NCBI GenBank assembly: GCA_025936205.1
Contig: JAICTU010000226.1
Location: forward strand, 1-14,189
DNA from: Polyangiaceae bacterium
Lineage (GTDB): Bacteria; Myxococcota; Polyangia; Polyangiales; Polyangiaceae
Reading direction: 5' to 3'
Length of the DNA: 14,189 bases
Below are positions 6,135 to 13,067 of the stretch, one piece after another (position 1 is the stretch's first letter; every line of letters starts with the position of its first letter). The notes beneath the pieces were generated by a model, which was not told the DNA's origin, made no database searches, and saw only the letters and a list, made by a program, of their open reading frames with translations. Position numbers and translations under genes: made by a program.

Positions 6135-9068
6135 ATGAACGCGCCGAATCCCACTGAACCTAGCCTGCTCGACGCCGCGGAGGCTGCGACGGAGGCCGAT
6201 GATCCAGCGGCGGCGCCGGCTCCCGACACTGCTCCCGTCGTGAGTTGGGCCGGCGATCATCCATATGCGGCGTTTCTCGCCGCCGTGACCAAGCCCGCGC
6301 GTTACATCGGCGGCGAGCACGGGCAGCGGCGCAAAGACTGGGATTCTGTTCAGTCCCGCTTCTGCCTGGCGTTTCCTGACCTGTACGACATCGGGATGAG
6401 CCATCTCGGCTATCGCATCCTGTACAAGCTGCTCAACGACGACCCGCAGGTGCTCGCCGAGCGCTGCTACACGCCCTGGCGCGACATGCAGGCCCAGCTG
6501 CTCGCGCACGGCGAGCTGTTGCGCACGCTGGAGAGCGCGCGCCCGCTCTGCGAGTTCGACATCGTGGGGTTCTCGCTGCAGTTCGAGCTCACTTACAGCA
6601 ATGTGCTCGGCATGCTGCAGCTCGGGGGCATCCCGCTCCGCTCCGAGCACCGAGGAGATGCCGATCCGTTGATCGTCGCAGGCGGCCCCGTGGCGACGCA
6701 CGCCGAGCCGCTGGCTCCCTTCATCGACGCCTTCGTGATCGGAGACGCGGAGGAGCTGGCGCTCGAGCTCGCTCACACCTGGGCGCAAGCGCGCCGCGAG
6801 CGCCTACCGCGCCGCGAAGCGCTGCTGCGGCTGGCGCAGCTCCCCGGCGTGTACGTACCGGCCTTCTACGGCGTGCGGACCGATCCGGAGACCGGGCTGC
6901 AAGTGGTCGAGCCGCCGCTGGACGAGCGCGCGCCGGCGCTGCCCATCGCGCGCCGGCTGGTAGCGGATCTGTCGCGCTATCCATTTCCGAGCGATGGCCC
7001 CGTGGGCGGCCCGGAAGCGATCTTCGATCGCGTCAGCATCGAAGTGGCGCGCGGTTGTACCGAGGGCTGCCGGTTCTGTCAGGCGGGGATGATCTATCGC
7101 CCCGTGCGCGAGCGAAAGCCGAAGGAGGTCGTCGAGGCGGTCGTGCGCGCCCTCGAGCACAGCGGGCATGACGAGGTGAGCTTGACCGCTCTCTCGACGG
7201 CAGACGTGAGCTGCATCTCCCCGCTGATCCAGGAGCTGGTCGAGAAGACCGCGCCCGATCGCGTGAGCCTGAGCGTGGCTTCGTTGCGCGCGTACGGCCT
7301 GGCAGACGATCTGCTGGACGAAATGCGCCGGGTGCGCGCCGGCGGGCTCACGTTTGCGCCGGAGGCGGGAACGCAGCGCATGCGGGACGTGATCAACAAG
7401 AACGTCACCGAGGAGCAACTGCTCGAAACCGCGGAGCGCGTGTTCTCGAAGGGCTTCGATAGCATGAAGCTCTACTTCATGATCGGATTGCCGACGGAGC
7501 AGGACGAGGACGTGCTCGGTATCCTGCAGGTTGGGCGCAACGCGCTCGGCGTGGCCAATCGGCTGCGGCGCGCGCGGGCCAAGGTGACGGTCAGCGTGTC
7601 GACGCACGTGCCCAAGCCGCACACGCCGTTCCAGTGGTGTGCGCTCGATTCGCTGCCGGAGATCCGCCGCAAGCAATCGCTCCTCCGCCAGGGCCTCGGG
7701 CGCGATCGCCGGCTCGGCCTGCGCTGCCACGACAGCACCACGACCTTTCTGGAGGGTGTCTTTGCGCGCGGGGACCGGCGGCTGGGCGACGTGCTGGAGC
7801 GAGCCTTCCTGAACGGCGCGGGCTTCGACTCCTGGGAAGATCAGCTGCGGCTCGACGTGTGGCAGGAGGCCTTTGCGCATTTCGGCATCAACACGGACGC
7901 CTATCTCGGCACATTGCCGGTGACGGCGCGCCTGCCCTGGGATCATTTCGACATCGGCCTGGAACAGGGCTTCCTGGCGAAGGAATATCGCAAGGCCTTG
8001 CAGAACCGCCTGTCGCCTCCGTGCGGCAAGGCCGCCGGCATGTTCATTCACCACACGAACGTGGCCGAGGCGAACGCCGACGATCGGCGGCTGGTCTGCT
8101 ACGACTGTGGTGTTGCCTGCGACATGACGCGGATGCGGGGCGAGCGCATCGGCTTTCTGACGGAAATGGGCGCCCTCGAACCAGGTGTGAAACAGCGGCG
8201 GCGTTTGCCGCTGGCGGACGATGCCGGCGGGCTGAGCTTGCAGAATGTCTCTGCCCTGGAGCGAGAGCGGCCGCGCCAGCCGGGCTCACGTCAGGAGCGC
8301 TGGCGGCTCAGCTTCGAGAAGCTGGGCGCCGCGGCCTTGCTCGGGCACCTCGATTTCATGCGCGAGCTGGGACGGGTGATCCGGCGTGCGGGGCTTCGTC
8401 CCGTCTACAGCCAAGGCTTCCGTCCGAAGCCGCGCTTCAGCTTTGGTCCCGCGCTCGCGCTCGGGGTGGCCAGCCTGGACGAAAAGATTGATGTGGACTT
8501 GATTGATCCACCCGCGGACGAGGCGCTTCTGTTGCAGCAACTCAACGACGTGACGGGCTCCGGTCTGCGCTTCGTAGCGGCTGAGCGTTTCTCACCCGCC
8601 ACAGTCCCGCTCGGTAACGCCGTTCGAGGCGCGCGCTACTTGCTGCTGTTTGCGGAGACTGTGCTTCCGCGTGCGGAGCTCGAGGCCAAGGTTGCTGCAT
8701 TTCTGCAGCTGGACAAGAGCCTCGTCCGGCGCTCGGTGAAGGGCATTGGCCGGCTCATCGATGTGCGCGCTCGCGTGCAATCCCTGCGCGTCGGAGACGC
8801 AGCAGACCGCACCCGGGCCGCTGCAGCGGGTCTGACGGGGCGCCTGACGTGTGTCGCCGCGGAAGTAGACATGGGGCCGGCTGGCTCGGTGAAGCCCAGT
8901 GAAATCGTGGAGGCCCTTCTCGGTGATGCGAATCTGCCGCACCAGGCGATCCGCGACGCGCTGTTGCTCGGGCCTGCAACTCCTGCGAAACCCGCTTGGA
9001 CCGAGGAAGTGCTCGAGCCAGAGCTGGCGCGCCAGAGTTCGGTAGCGAGCGCGAGCGCCCCGAGCTGA
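6135..9068 (+). CDS. B12-binding-type radical SAM protein fused to DUF2344 domain
   Basis: A 977-residue fusion. Residues ~45-240 form the cobalamin-binding-like N-terminal region (for example FPDLYDIGMSHLGYRILYKL at 80-99). The radical SAM core follows, with the iron-sulphur motif CTEGCRFC (Cys308, Cys312, Cys315) and FAPEAGTQRMR (407-417). A Cys cluster CYDCGVAC (655-662) could hold another metal. Residues ~722-940 match the DUF2344 family (WRLSFEKLGAAALLGHLDF at 723-741, then VYSQGFRPKPRFSFGPAL). This matches TIGR03960 plus TIGR03936 as I recall them; the two halves are often fused or adjacent, and the substrate is not established. It likely uses S-adenosylmethionine to generate a radical for an unidentified reaction. 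The first ~35 residues are Ala/Pro/Glu-rich and probably disordered, so the true start could be slightly downstream. No clear ribosome-binding site is seen. Confidence 0.93.
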   Translation: MNAPNPTEPSLLDAAEAATEADDPAAAPAPDTAPVVSWAGDHPYAAFLAAVTKPARYIGGEHGQRRKDWDSVQSRFCLAFPDLYDIGMSHLGYRILYKLLNDDPQVLAERCYTPWRDMQAQLLAHGELLRTLESARPLCEFDIVGFSLQFELTYSNVLGMLQLGGIPLRSEHRGDADPLIVAGGPVATHAEPLAPFIDAFVIGDAEELALELAHTWAQARRERLPRREALLRLAQLPGVYVPAFYGVRTDPETGLQVVEPPLDERAPALPIARRLVADLSRYPFPSDGPVGGPEAIFDRVSIEVARGCTEGCRFCQAGMIYRPVRERKPKEVVEAVVRALEHSGHDEVSLTALSTADVSCISPLIQELVEKTAPDRVSLSVASLRAYGLADDLLDEMRRVRAGGLTFAPEAGTQRMRDVINKNVTEEQLLETAERVFSKGFDSMKLYFMIGLPTEQDEDVLGILQVGRNALGVANRLRRARAKVTVSVSTHVPKPHTPFQWCALDSLPEIRRKQSLLRQGLGRDRRLGLRCHDSTTTFLEGVFARGDRRLGDVLERAFLNGAGFDSWEDQLRLDVWQEAFAHFGINTDAYLGTLPVTARLPWDHFDIGLEQGFLAKEYRKALQNRLSPPCGKAAGMFIHHTNVAEANADDRRLVCYDCGVACDMTRMRGERIGFLTEMGALEPGVKQRRRLPLADDAGGLSLQNVSALERERPRQPGSRQERWRLSFEKLGAAALLGHLDFMRELGRVIRRAGLRPVYSQGFRPKPRFSFGPALALGVASLDEKIDVDLIDPPADEALLLQQLNDVTGSGLRFVAAERFSPATVPLGNAVRGARYLLLFAETVLPRAELEAKVAAFLQLDKSLVRRSVKGIGRLIDVRARVQSLRVGDAADRTRAAAAGLTGRLTCVAAEVDMGPAGSVKPSEIVEALLGDANLPHQAIRDALLLGPATPAKPAWTEEVLEPELARQSSVASASAPS

Positions 9069-9099
9069 AACGTGCGCTGGTTCATCCCGCGGCCGCGAC

Positions 9100-9139
9100 C
9101 TGCGCGGCCGTGAACTGCGCGGCCGTGAACTGCGCGGCG
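9100..9139. repeat. 15-bp tandem repeat, about 2.6 copies
   Basis: CTGCGCGGCCGTGAA occurs twice in exact tandem (9100-9114, 9115-9129), followed by a partial third copy beginning CTGCGCGGC (9130-9138). It begins 31 bp after the radical SAM stop codon, next to the 10-bp palindrome at 9088-9097. Each unit holds the palindrome CGGCCG, so neighbouring units can pair with one another. It could act in transcript folding or ending after the radical SAM gene, but there is no T-tract. Confidence 0.8.
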
Positions 9140-9516
9140 AAAGGTCACGGCGCAGCCAACGAGGCAGAGGCCAGCCGTGTGCTCACCCGAAGGGGTGTAC
9201 GTTGCACAGCAGCAGCACGTGGCGTTCCCGGCGTGCAAAACCCATGTTCGCGGAGCGCGTCACTGCGACAACATTGCGCGCAGGGCAGCGCAGAACAGCA
9301 TGCGGGTGGCGTCCGCGAACGGCAGCCTGCGTAGGGCGGGCGTTGCAGCAAAGTGGGACGCGTCGTCGCGCTTCGGGTCACGAGATTTACAAGGCCGGAC
9401 AAATCCACTACAGAAGGCCTTGGGAGCGGGAGACGCAACCGGGGAGGCTTTCACTTCCCGCTCGACAACTTCTCGCGAGGCGTTTGTAGTCTCGGGGGAA
9501 ACTCGATCGATGATTG

Positions 9517-9545
9517 GATCGCTGGCAACTCGATCGCTGGCAACT
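9517..9545. repeat. 15-bp tandem repeat, two copies
   Basis: GATCGCTGGCAACTC at 9517-9531 is followed at once by GATCGCTGGCAACT at 9532-9545. The flanks add further GATC steps (CGATCGATG upstream, AGATCC downstream), so five GATC tetramers fall within about 46 bp. It lies about 430 bp upstream of the 215-residue gene. It may be chance slippage, or a pair of binding sites spaced by about one and a half helical turns. Confidence 0.75.
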
Positions 9546-9974
9546 AGATCCACCAAGTGCATTCATGGCGCGGCAAGCGGAAGCCGCGAGCGCGCGAAGA
9601 ACTCGGTCTGCTCCGCGTGGAGCGGGCCATGAGAGAAGCTCGGGTGTTGCGGGACGCCACGTCGATCGGAATGATGGCGGGGCGACGGCAGATGCCCGAG
9701 TAGGTCGGCATGATTCTCGCTCAGTCTCACCGGGTGATTCGTCTGCTCGGAGGAAAGCTCTGCGGACCCGAGATCAGGAACCGGAACCGGAAAACACTCG
9801 AGTAAGAAAACCCGAGCGGATGACAGAACCGGTAGCCCGCCGGGAACAGAAGCCCGCTGTCGAGACTCAAACGGGTTACGAACCCGGTAATTACAGAAGT
9901 GAGACAGCGAACCCCGCGAGAACAGGCCACTCCGCTGACACGATTTCGAAACTCCTGCACCAAGTAGTACAAAC

Positions 9975-10622
9975 ATGACGATGGCCCAGAGACGCAAGAA
10001 CACTCCTATCGACAAGACCATCCGTGAGCTGCCGTGGCCCGACGCTTTTCTGCAGGCTCAGGCGCTGACGACCAACGACAGCTACCGCGTCGGCCAGCTG
10101 CTGGTGGAACGCGTGTACGAGAGCCGGCGCGACGCGAATCGCTCGCCGAAGCCCTCGAGCCTGCGGAAAATCCAGTCGAACGCGCTGCCCGAGGTGAGCG
10201 TATCGACCCTGTTGCGCTGCATTCAGGTGTACGAGACCTGCCGCACCCTCGGCATGAAGCCGCCGTGGACGTACGTGCGAGCCGGCCACTTGTTTCGCGT
10301 GGCCAATCTGCCCAAGCCGCAGCAGCGGCAGCTGCTCAGCCGAGTGGAGAAAGAGGGTTGGACCGTCGCTCGCCTGCAACAGGAGATCGACAAGCTGAAG
10401 GGGAGCCGCCTGCCCGATGGACGCCGCCCGAGCGGCCGCCGGCGCCTGCCCGGCTTCGTCAAGGCGCTCCAGGCCCTCTCCAAGCACAGCCTGCTCGACG
10501 GATTGAAGCAAGCCGAGGAGCTCGACCCCACCCGGCTGCGCCAGCTGGCTCGGCAGATCGCTCGCACCCAGACCGAGCTGGTCAAGGTTCAGGGCGCCCT
10601 CACCAAACAGCAGGCGAACTAG
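9975..10622 (+). CDS. Uncharacterised basic protein, possibly DNA-binding
   Basis: A 215-residue protein rich in Arg, Lys, Gln and Leu. It has the strong GC3 bias of a real gene of this genome. Residues ~20-125 look helical. The stretch HLFRVANLPKPQQRQLLSRV (104-123) followed by EKEGWTVARLQQEIDKL resembles the helix-turn-helix part of ParB-like proteins and the N-terminal domain of DUF1016 (YhcG-like) proteins, where a similar 'GWSVReLE' helix occurs. Residues ~142-157 are a basic linker (GSRLPDGRRPSGRRRL), and the last ~55 residues form an amphipathic helix that could be a coiled coil. No nuclease domain is present, so a full YhcG-type enzyme is excluded. The start is ATG at 9975 or in-frame ATG at 9981; neither has a ribosome-binding site. 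It converges on the monooxygenase gene. Function unknown. Confidence 0.75.
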   Translation: MTMAQRRKNTPIDKTIRELPWPDAFLQAQALTTNDSYRVGQLLVERVYESRRDANRSPKPSSLRKIQSNALPEVSVSTLLRCIQVYETCRTLGMKPPWTYVRAGHLFRVANLPKPQQRQLLSRVEKEGWTVARLQQEIDKLKGSRLPDGRRPSGRRRLPGFVKALQALSKHSLLDGLKQAEELDPTRLRQLARQIARTQTELVKVQGALTKQQAN

Positions 10623-10626
10623 GCGG

Positions 10627-10675
10627 GAGCCCCATCATTCGAGGGCCCCATTTGTTCGAGGGCCCCATCATTCGA
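10627..10675. repeat. Three-copy 16/17-bp tandem repeat between convergent genes
   Basis: Three units: GAGCCCCATCATTCGA (10627-10642), GGGCCCCATTTGTTCGA (10643-10659) and GGGCCCCATCATTCGA (10660-10675), followed by a further GGGC. It starts five bases after the stop of the 215-residue gene and contains the stop codon of the monooxygenase (10668-10670). Each GGGCCC is a palindrome, so the second and third units can pair as a 6-bp stem with a ~10-base loop; a weak bidirectional terminator is possible but no T-tract is seen. Confidence 0.8.
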
Positions 10676-11840
10676 GGGCGATGTTTTCGGGGGGCTTGCC
10701 GAGATCGATCAGCGACCGCAGCAGCACCCGCTCCGGGATGCTCTGCACTGCCAGATCTCGTAACCAGCAGCTGAGGGGGTTGCCGAGCGAGCCCATGCGA
10801 GCATTGCGGCGGGCAAGCTGGCTGATGGCGCGCGTTCTCGGAATGCGCGCCTGCTCGTAGCGCCGCAGCGCCGGCTCGACGAAGCCCTGGGCTTGCAGGG
10901 ATTTGCCGAGCGCCACCGCATCTTCCAGGGCCTGCGCGGCGCCTTGCCCCGCATGGGGAAGCATGGGATGGGCAGCGTCGCCGAGCAGGGTAATCGAGCC
11001 CTGGCCCCAGCGATGGAGCGGTGGCCGATCGAACAGGTCGTCGAGGCGAAGCTCCGCGTCGGGGGTGGCCGCCACGAGCGCGCGAAAGGGCGCGTGGAAG
11101 GGACCGAGAAGCCCATCCAAGAGTGAGCGGGGGTCGCTGCCCGGTGCGGGCGCTGCCGGCGCGCGCAGCGAGATGAACCAGTACACGTCTCGGTCCGTGG
11201 CCTGGCTCATCCCCGCCTCCAGGTTCCGGCCAAAGTATTGGGCCCCATGGACCCCGCCCAGGTGTTTCACTGCGTCGCGCGCGACGCCGCGGATCGCGAG
11301 CAGACCCGCCCGCTTGGGAGCCAGCTCTTCTGGATGGAGCTCCTGACGGATCGCAGAGCCGACACCGTCTGCCCCCACCACCAACCGGCCCCGGATCTCG
11401 GCCCGGCCCTCGCATTCCAGGAACACGTCGGCGTCTTTCTGGCGCACACCCGTGACGTGAGCACCGAGCTCCAGCGCGTCCCTGCCGACCGCCCGCAGGA
11501 GCACACCGTGCAAGGCCGGTCGCAGCACGCACACCGTGTCTTCTCCCAGGGCCGCGCTGACCCGCTGCGCATCGAACCGGCGCAACACCGTCCCGCTGGG
11601 GCGCCGCATCTCTCCCGACCGGATCACGACGCCCTGCGCTCGCACCTCATCGGCGAGCCCCAGCGCCCTCAGGGCCGACATCGCGTTCGGCGCGAGCATG
11701 AGCGCAAATCCGAGCTCGCGAGGATCGTGCGCGCGCTCGAACACGCGCACGCTCAACCCGCTGCGACGCAGGGCGAGCGCCGCCGCCAGGCCGCCGATAC
11801 CGGCGCCGACCACCAATGCTTCGCTATTCGTACCTGACAT
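10668..11840 (-). CDS. FAD-dependent monooxygenase (salicylate/PHBH-type fold)
   Basis: A 390-residue flavoprotein that would hydroxylate or oxidise an organic substrate using NAD(P)H and oxygen. Three family motifs are in order: the Rossmann VGAGIGG (11-17), GADGVGSAIR (156-165, the DG motif) and GDAAHPMLPHAGQGA (287-301, the GD motif binding the FAD ribityl). ELGFALMLAPNAM (42-54) resembles the region after the Rossmann fold in salicylate hydroxylases. No signal peptide or membrane anchor is seen. The start at 11840 is chosen because the flavin fold begins nine residues later; the open frame extends to 11921, but that would add an Arg-rich leader and overlap the thiolase by 46 bases. It follows the thiolase by 35 bp and may be co-transcribed. 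The substrate cannot be told; the neighbourhood suggests lipid or aromatic catabolism. Confidence 0.88.
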   Translation of the reverse strand: MSGTNSEALVVGAGIGGLAAALALRRSGLSVRVFERAHDPRELGFALMLAPNAMSALRALGLADEVRAQGVVIRSGEMRRPSGTVLRRFDAQRVSAALGEDTVCVLRPALHGVLLRAVGRDALELGAHVTGVRQKDADVFLECEGRAEIRGRLVVGADGVGSAIRQELHPEELAPKRAGLLAIRGVARDAVKHLGGVHGAQYFGRNLEAGMSQATDRDVYWFISLRAPAAPAPGSDPRSLLDGLLGPFHAPFRALVAATPDAELRLDDLFDRPPLHRWGQGSITLLGDAAHPMLPHAGQGAAQALEDAVALGKSLQAQGFVEPALRRYEQARIPRTRAISQLARRNARMGSLGNPLSCWLRDLAVQSIPERVLLRSLIDLGKPPENIALE

Positions 11841-11875
11841 CTGAGGACATGGAAGTGCCGGAGTATGTCGCGAGC

Positions 11876-13045
11876 TCAGACGCCGAACAGACCCGCGGCG
11901 CCCATGCCGCCACCGATACACATGGAGACGATGCCGTAACGTCGGCCGCGACGGCGCAGCTCGTGAAGTAACGTCGCCGTGAGCTTGGCACCCGTACAGC
12001 CGAGCGGATGCCCGAGCGCGATGGCTCCACCGTTGACGTTGATCCGGTCGTCCGCGATCCCCAGCTCGCGCTGGCAGTAGGCCGCCTGCGCTGCGAAGGC
12101 CTCATTGATCTCGAAAAGATCAATGTCGCTGATGGCCAGCCCCGTCAGCTTCAGCAGCTTCTGGATGGCGGGAACAGGTCCGATGCCCATGACGTCCGGG
12201 TCGACACCGGCCACGGCAAAGCCGAGCAGGCGCCCGAGCGGCTGCACGCCCAGTTCCTGTGCCTTGCGCTCGGAGAGCAGCACCGATGCAGCCGCGCCAT
12301 CGCTCAGCGGCGAGCTGTTGCCCGCCGTGACGGTGCCACCCTGGCTGAACGAAGGCGGCAGCTTGGCCAGCACCTGGGTGGTGGTACCGGCCCGCGGCAG
12401 CTCATCTTTGGAGAACTCGCGGCTGCCCACCTCTCCCCCTTCGAAGAGCCGCGCGGGCACCGACACTGTCTCCGCCGTGAAACGCTCGGCCGCCAGCGCG
12501 GCCAGGGCTTTCTCGTGAGAGCGCACGGCGAACTCGTCCTGCACCGCGCGGCTCACTGCAAAGCGCTTCGCCACACGCTCGGCTGTGTGGCCCATGGCGA
12601 TGTATGCCTCGGGATAGCGCTCCATCAACGTGGGGTTGAGACTGACCTTGTTGCCGCTCATCGGCACCATCGACATCGACTCGACCCCGCCGGCGATCAC
12701 CACGTTCTGGAGGCCCGCCTGCACGGCGAGGCCACCGAGCACGATGGCTTGCAAGCCGCTGGAGCAGAAGCGATTGATGGTCTGGGCGCTGACCGTGTTC
12801 GGCAGCCCGGCGAGAAACACGGCGTTGCGCGCGATGTTCAAGCCCTGTTCCGCCTCGGGCATCGCGCAGCCGAGCACCACGTCATCCACGTCCTTCGCAT
12901 CGAGCCCGGGCACGCTCTTCACTGCCGCTTGCAGCACGTACCCCGCCAGATCATCCGGGCGAGTGTCCTTGAGAGTGCCTTTGATCGCCCTGCCCACCGG
13001 GGTGCGCAGGGAGCTCGCCACGATCACGTTGAGCGGAAAACTCAT
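11876..13045 (-). CDS. fadA: Acetyl-CoA acyltransferase (thiolase, FadA type)
   Basis: A 389-residue thiolase that cleaves 3-ketoacyl-CoA with CoA to acetyl-CoA and a shortened acyl-CoA, the last step of beta-oxidation. The nucleophile Cys94 lies in [10 protein letters not shown] (91-100); His346 is in [17 protein letters not shown] (339-355); the second catalytic Cys376 is in [13 protein letters not shown] (375-387); NEAFAAQ (314-320) is also conserved. The length is that of the family and all active-site residues are present. The start is fixed by AGGAG six bases upstream of the ATG. It lies 22 bp downstream of the FadN-type gene, the order known from fadNA operons, so the two almost certainly form one beta-oxidation unit. 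A biosynthetic acetoacetyl-CoA thiolase is less likely given this neighbour. Confidence 0.95.
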   Translation of the reverse strand: MSFPLNVIVASSLRTPVGRAIKGTLKDTRPDDLAGYVLQAAVKSVPGLDAKDVDDVVLGCAMPEAEQGLNIARNAVFLAGLPNTVSAQTINRFCSSGLQAIVLGGLAVQAGLQNVVIAGGVESMSMVPMSGNKVSLNPTLMERYPEAYIAMGHTAERVAKRFAVSRAVQDEFAVRSHEKALAALAAERFTAETVSVPARLFEGGEVGSREFSKDELPRAGTTTQVLAKLPPSFSQGGTVTAGNSSPLSDGAAASVLLSERKAQELGVQPLGRLLGFAVAGVDPDVMGIGPVPAIQKLLKLTGLAISDIDLFEINEAFAAQAAYCQRELGIADDRINVNGGAIALGHPLGCTGAKLTATLLHELRRRGRRYGIVSMCIGGGMGAAGLFGV

Positions 13046-13051
13046 AAAACT

Positions 13052-13056
13052 CTCCT
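13052..13056 (-). promoter_or_regulatory. Ribosome binding site of fadA
   Basis: The minus strand reads AGGAGAGTTTT directly before the fadA ATG, with a spacer of six bases between AGGAG and the start codon. It is the best Shine-Dalgarno match in the window and settles the thiolase start. Confidence 0.85.
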
Positions 13057-13067
13057 GAACCTAATCA

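Larger units (their letters stand above)
9069..9974. other. 906-bp region without a convincing gene
   Basis: Several open frames cross this stretch, but none has the strong GC bias at third codon positions seen in neighbouring genes, and none resembles a known family. It holds a 10-bp palindrome CGCGGCCGCG (9088-9097), two separate 15-bp tandem duplications (9100-9139 and 9517-9545), a GGAACC run (9777-9794), and a 6-bp-stem inverted repeat CGGGTT/AACCCG with a 3-base loop (9872-9886). The right half, from ~9480, is visibly less GC-rich than the genes around it. One frame, 9514-9978, ends in an ATGA overlap with the next gene's start and is discussed as a finding. I see no tRNA and no convincing promoter boxes. 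Confidence 0.6.

Noticed and set aside
6048..6788. N-terminal extension of fpr by 247 codons
   Set aside because: It is antisense to the radical SAM gene, which has clear motifs; Fpr proteins begin about where the ATG at 6047 lies.
8996..9334. 112-codon frame overlapping the end of the radical SAM gene
   Set aside because: It shares 73 bases with the radical SAM 3' end in another frame and its Cys/Ala pattern only reflects the 15-bp repeat.
9872..9894. Inverted repeat CGGGTT/AACCCG followed by GTAATTAC as a terminator
   Set aside because: The stem is only six pairs with a three-base loop and no T-tract on either strand.
9563..10021. 152-codon minus-strand frame with a hydrophobic start
   Set aside because: Its start lies inside the 215-residue gene, codon use is unbiased, and the product is low in recognisable structure. 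The hydrophobic N-terminus is the antisense of ordinary codons.
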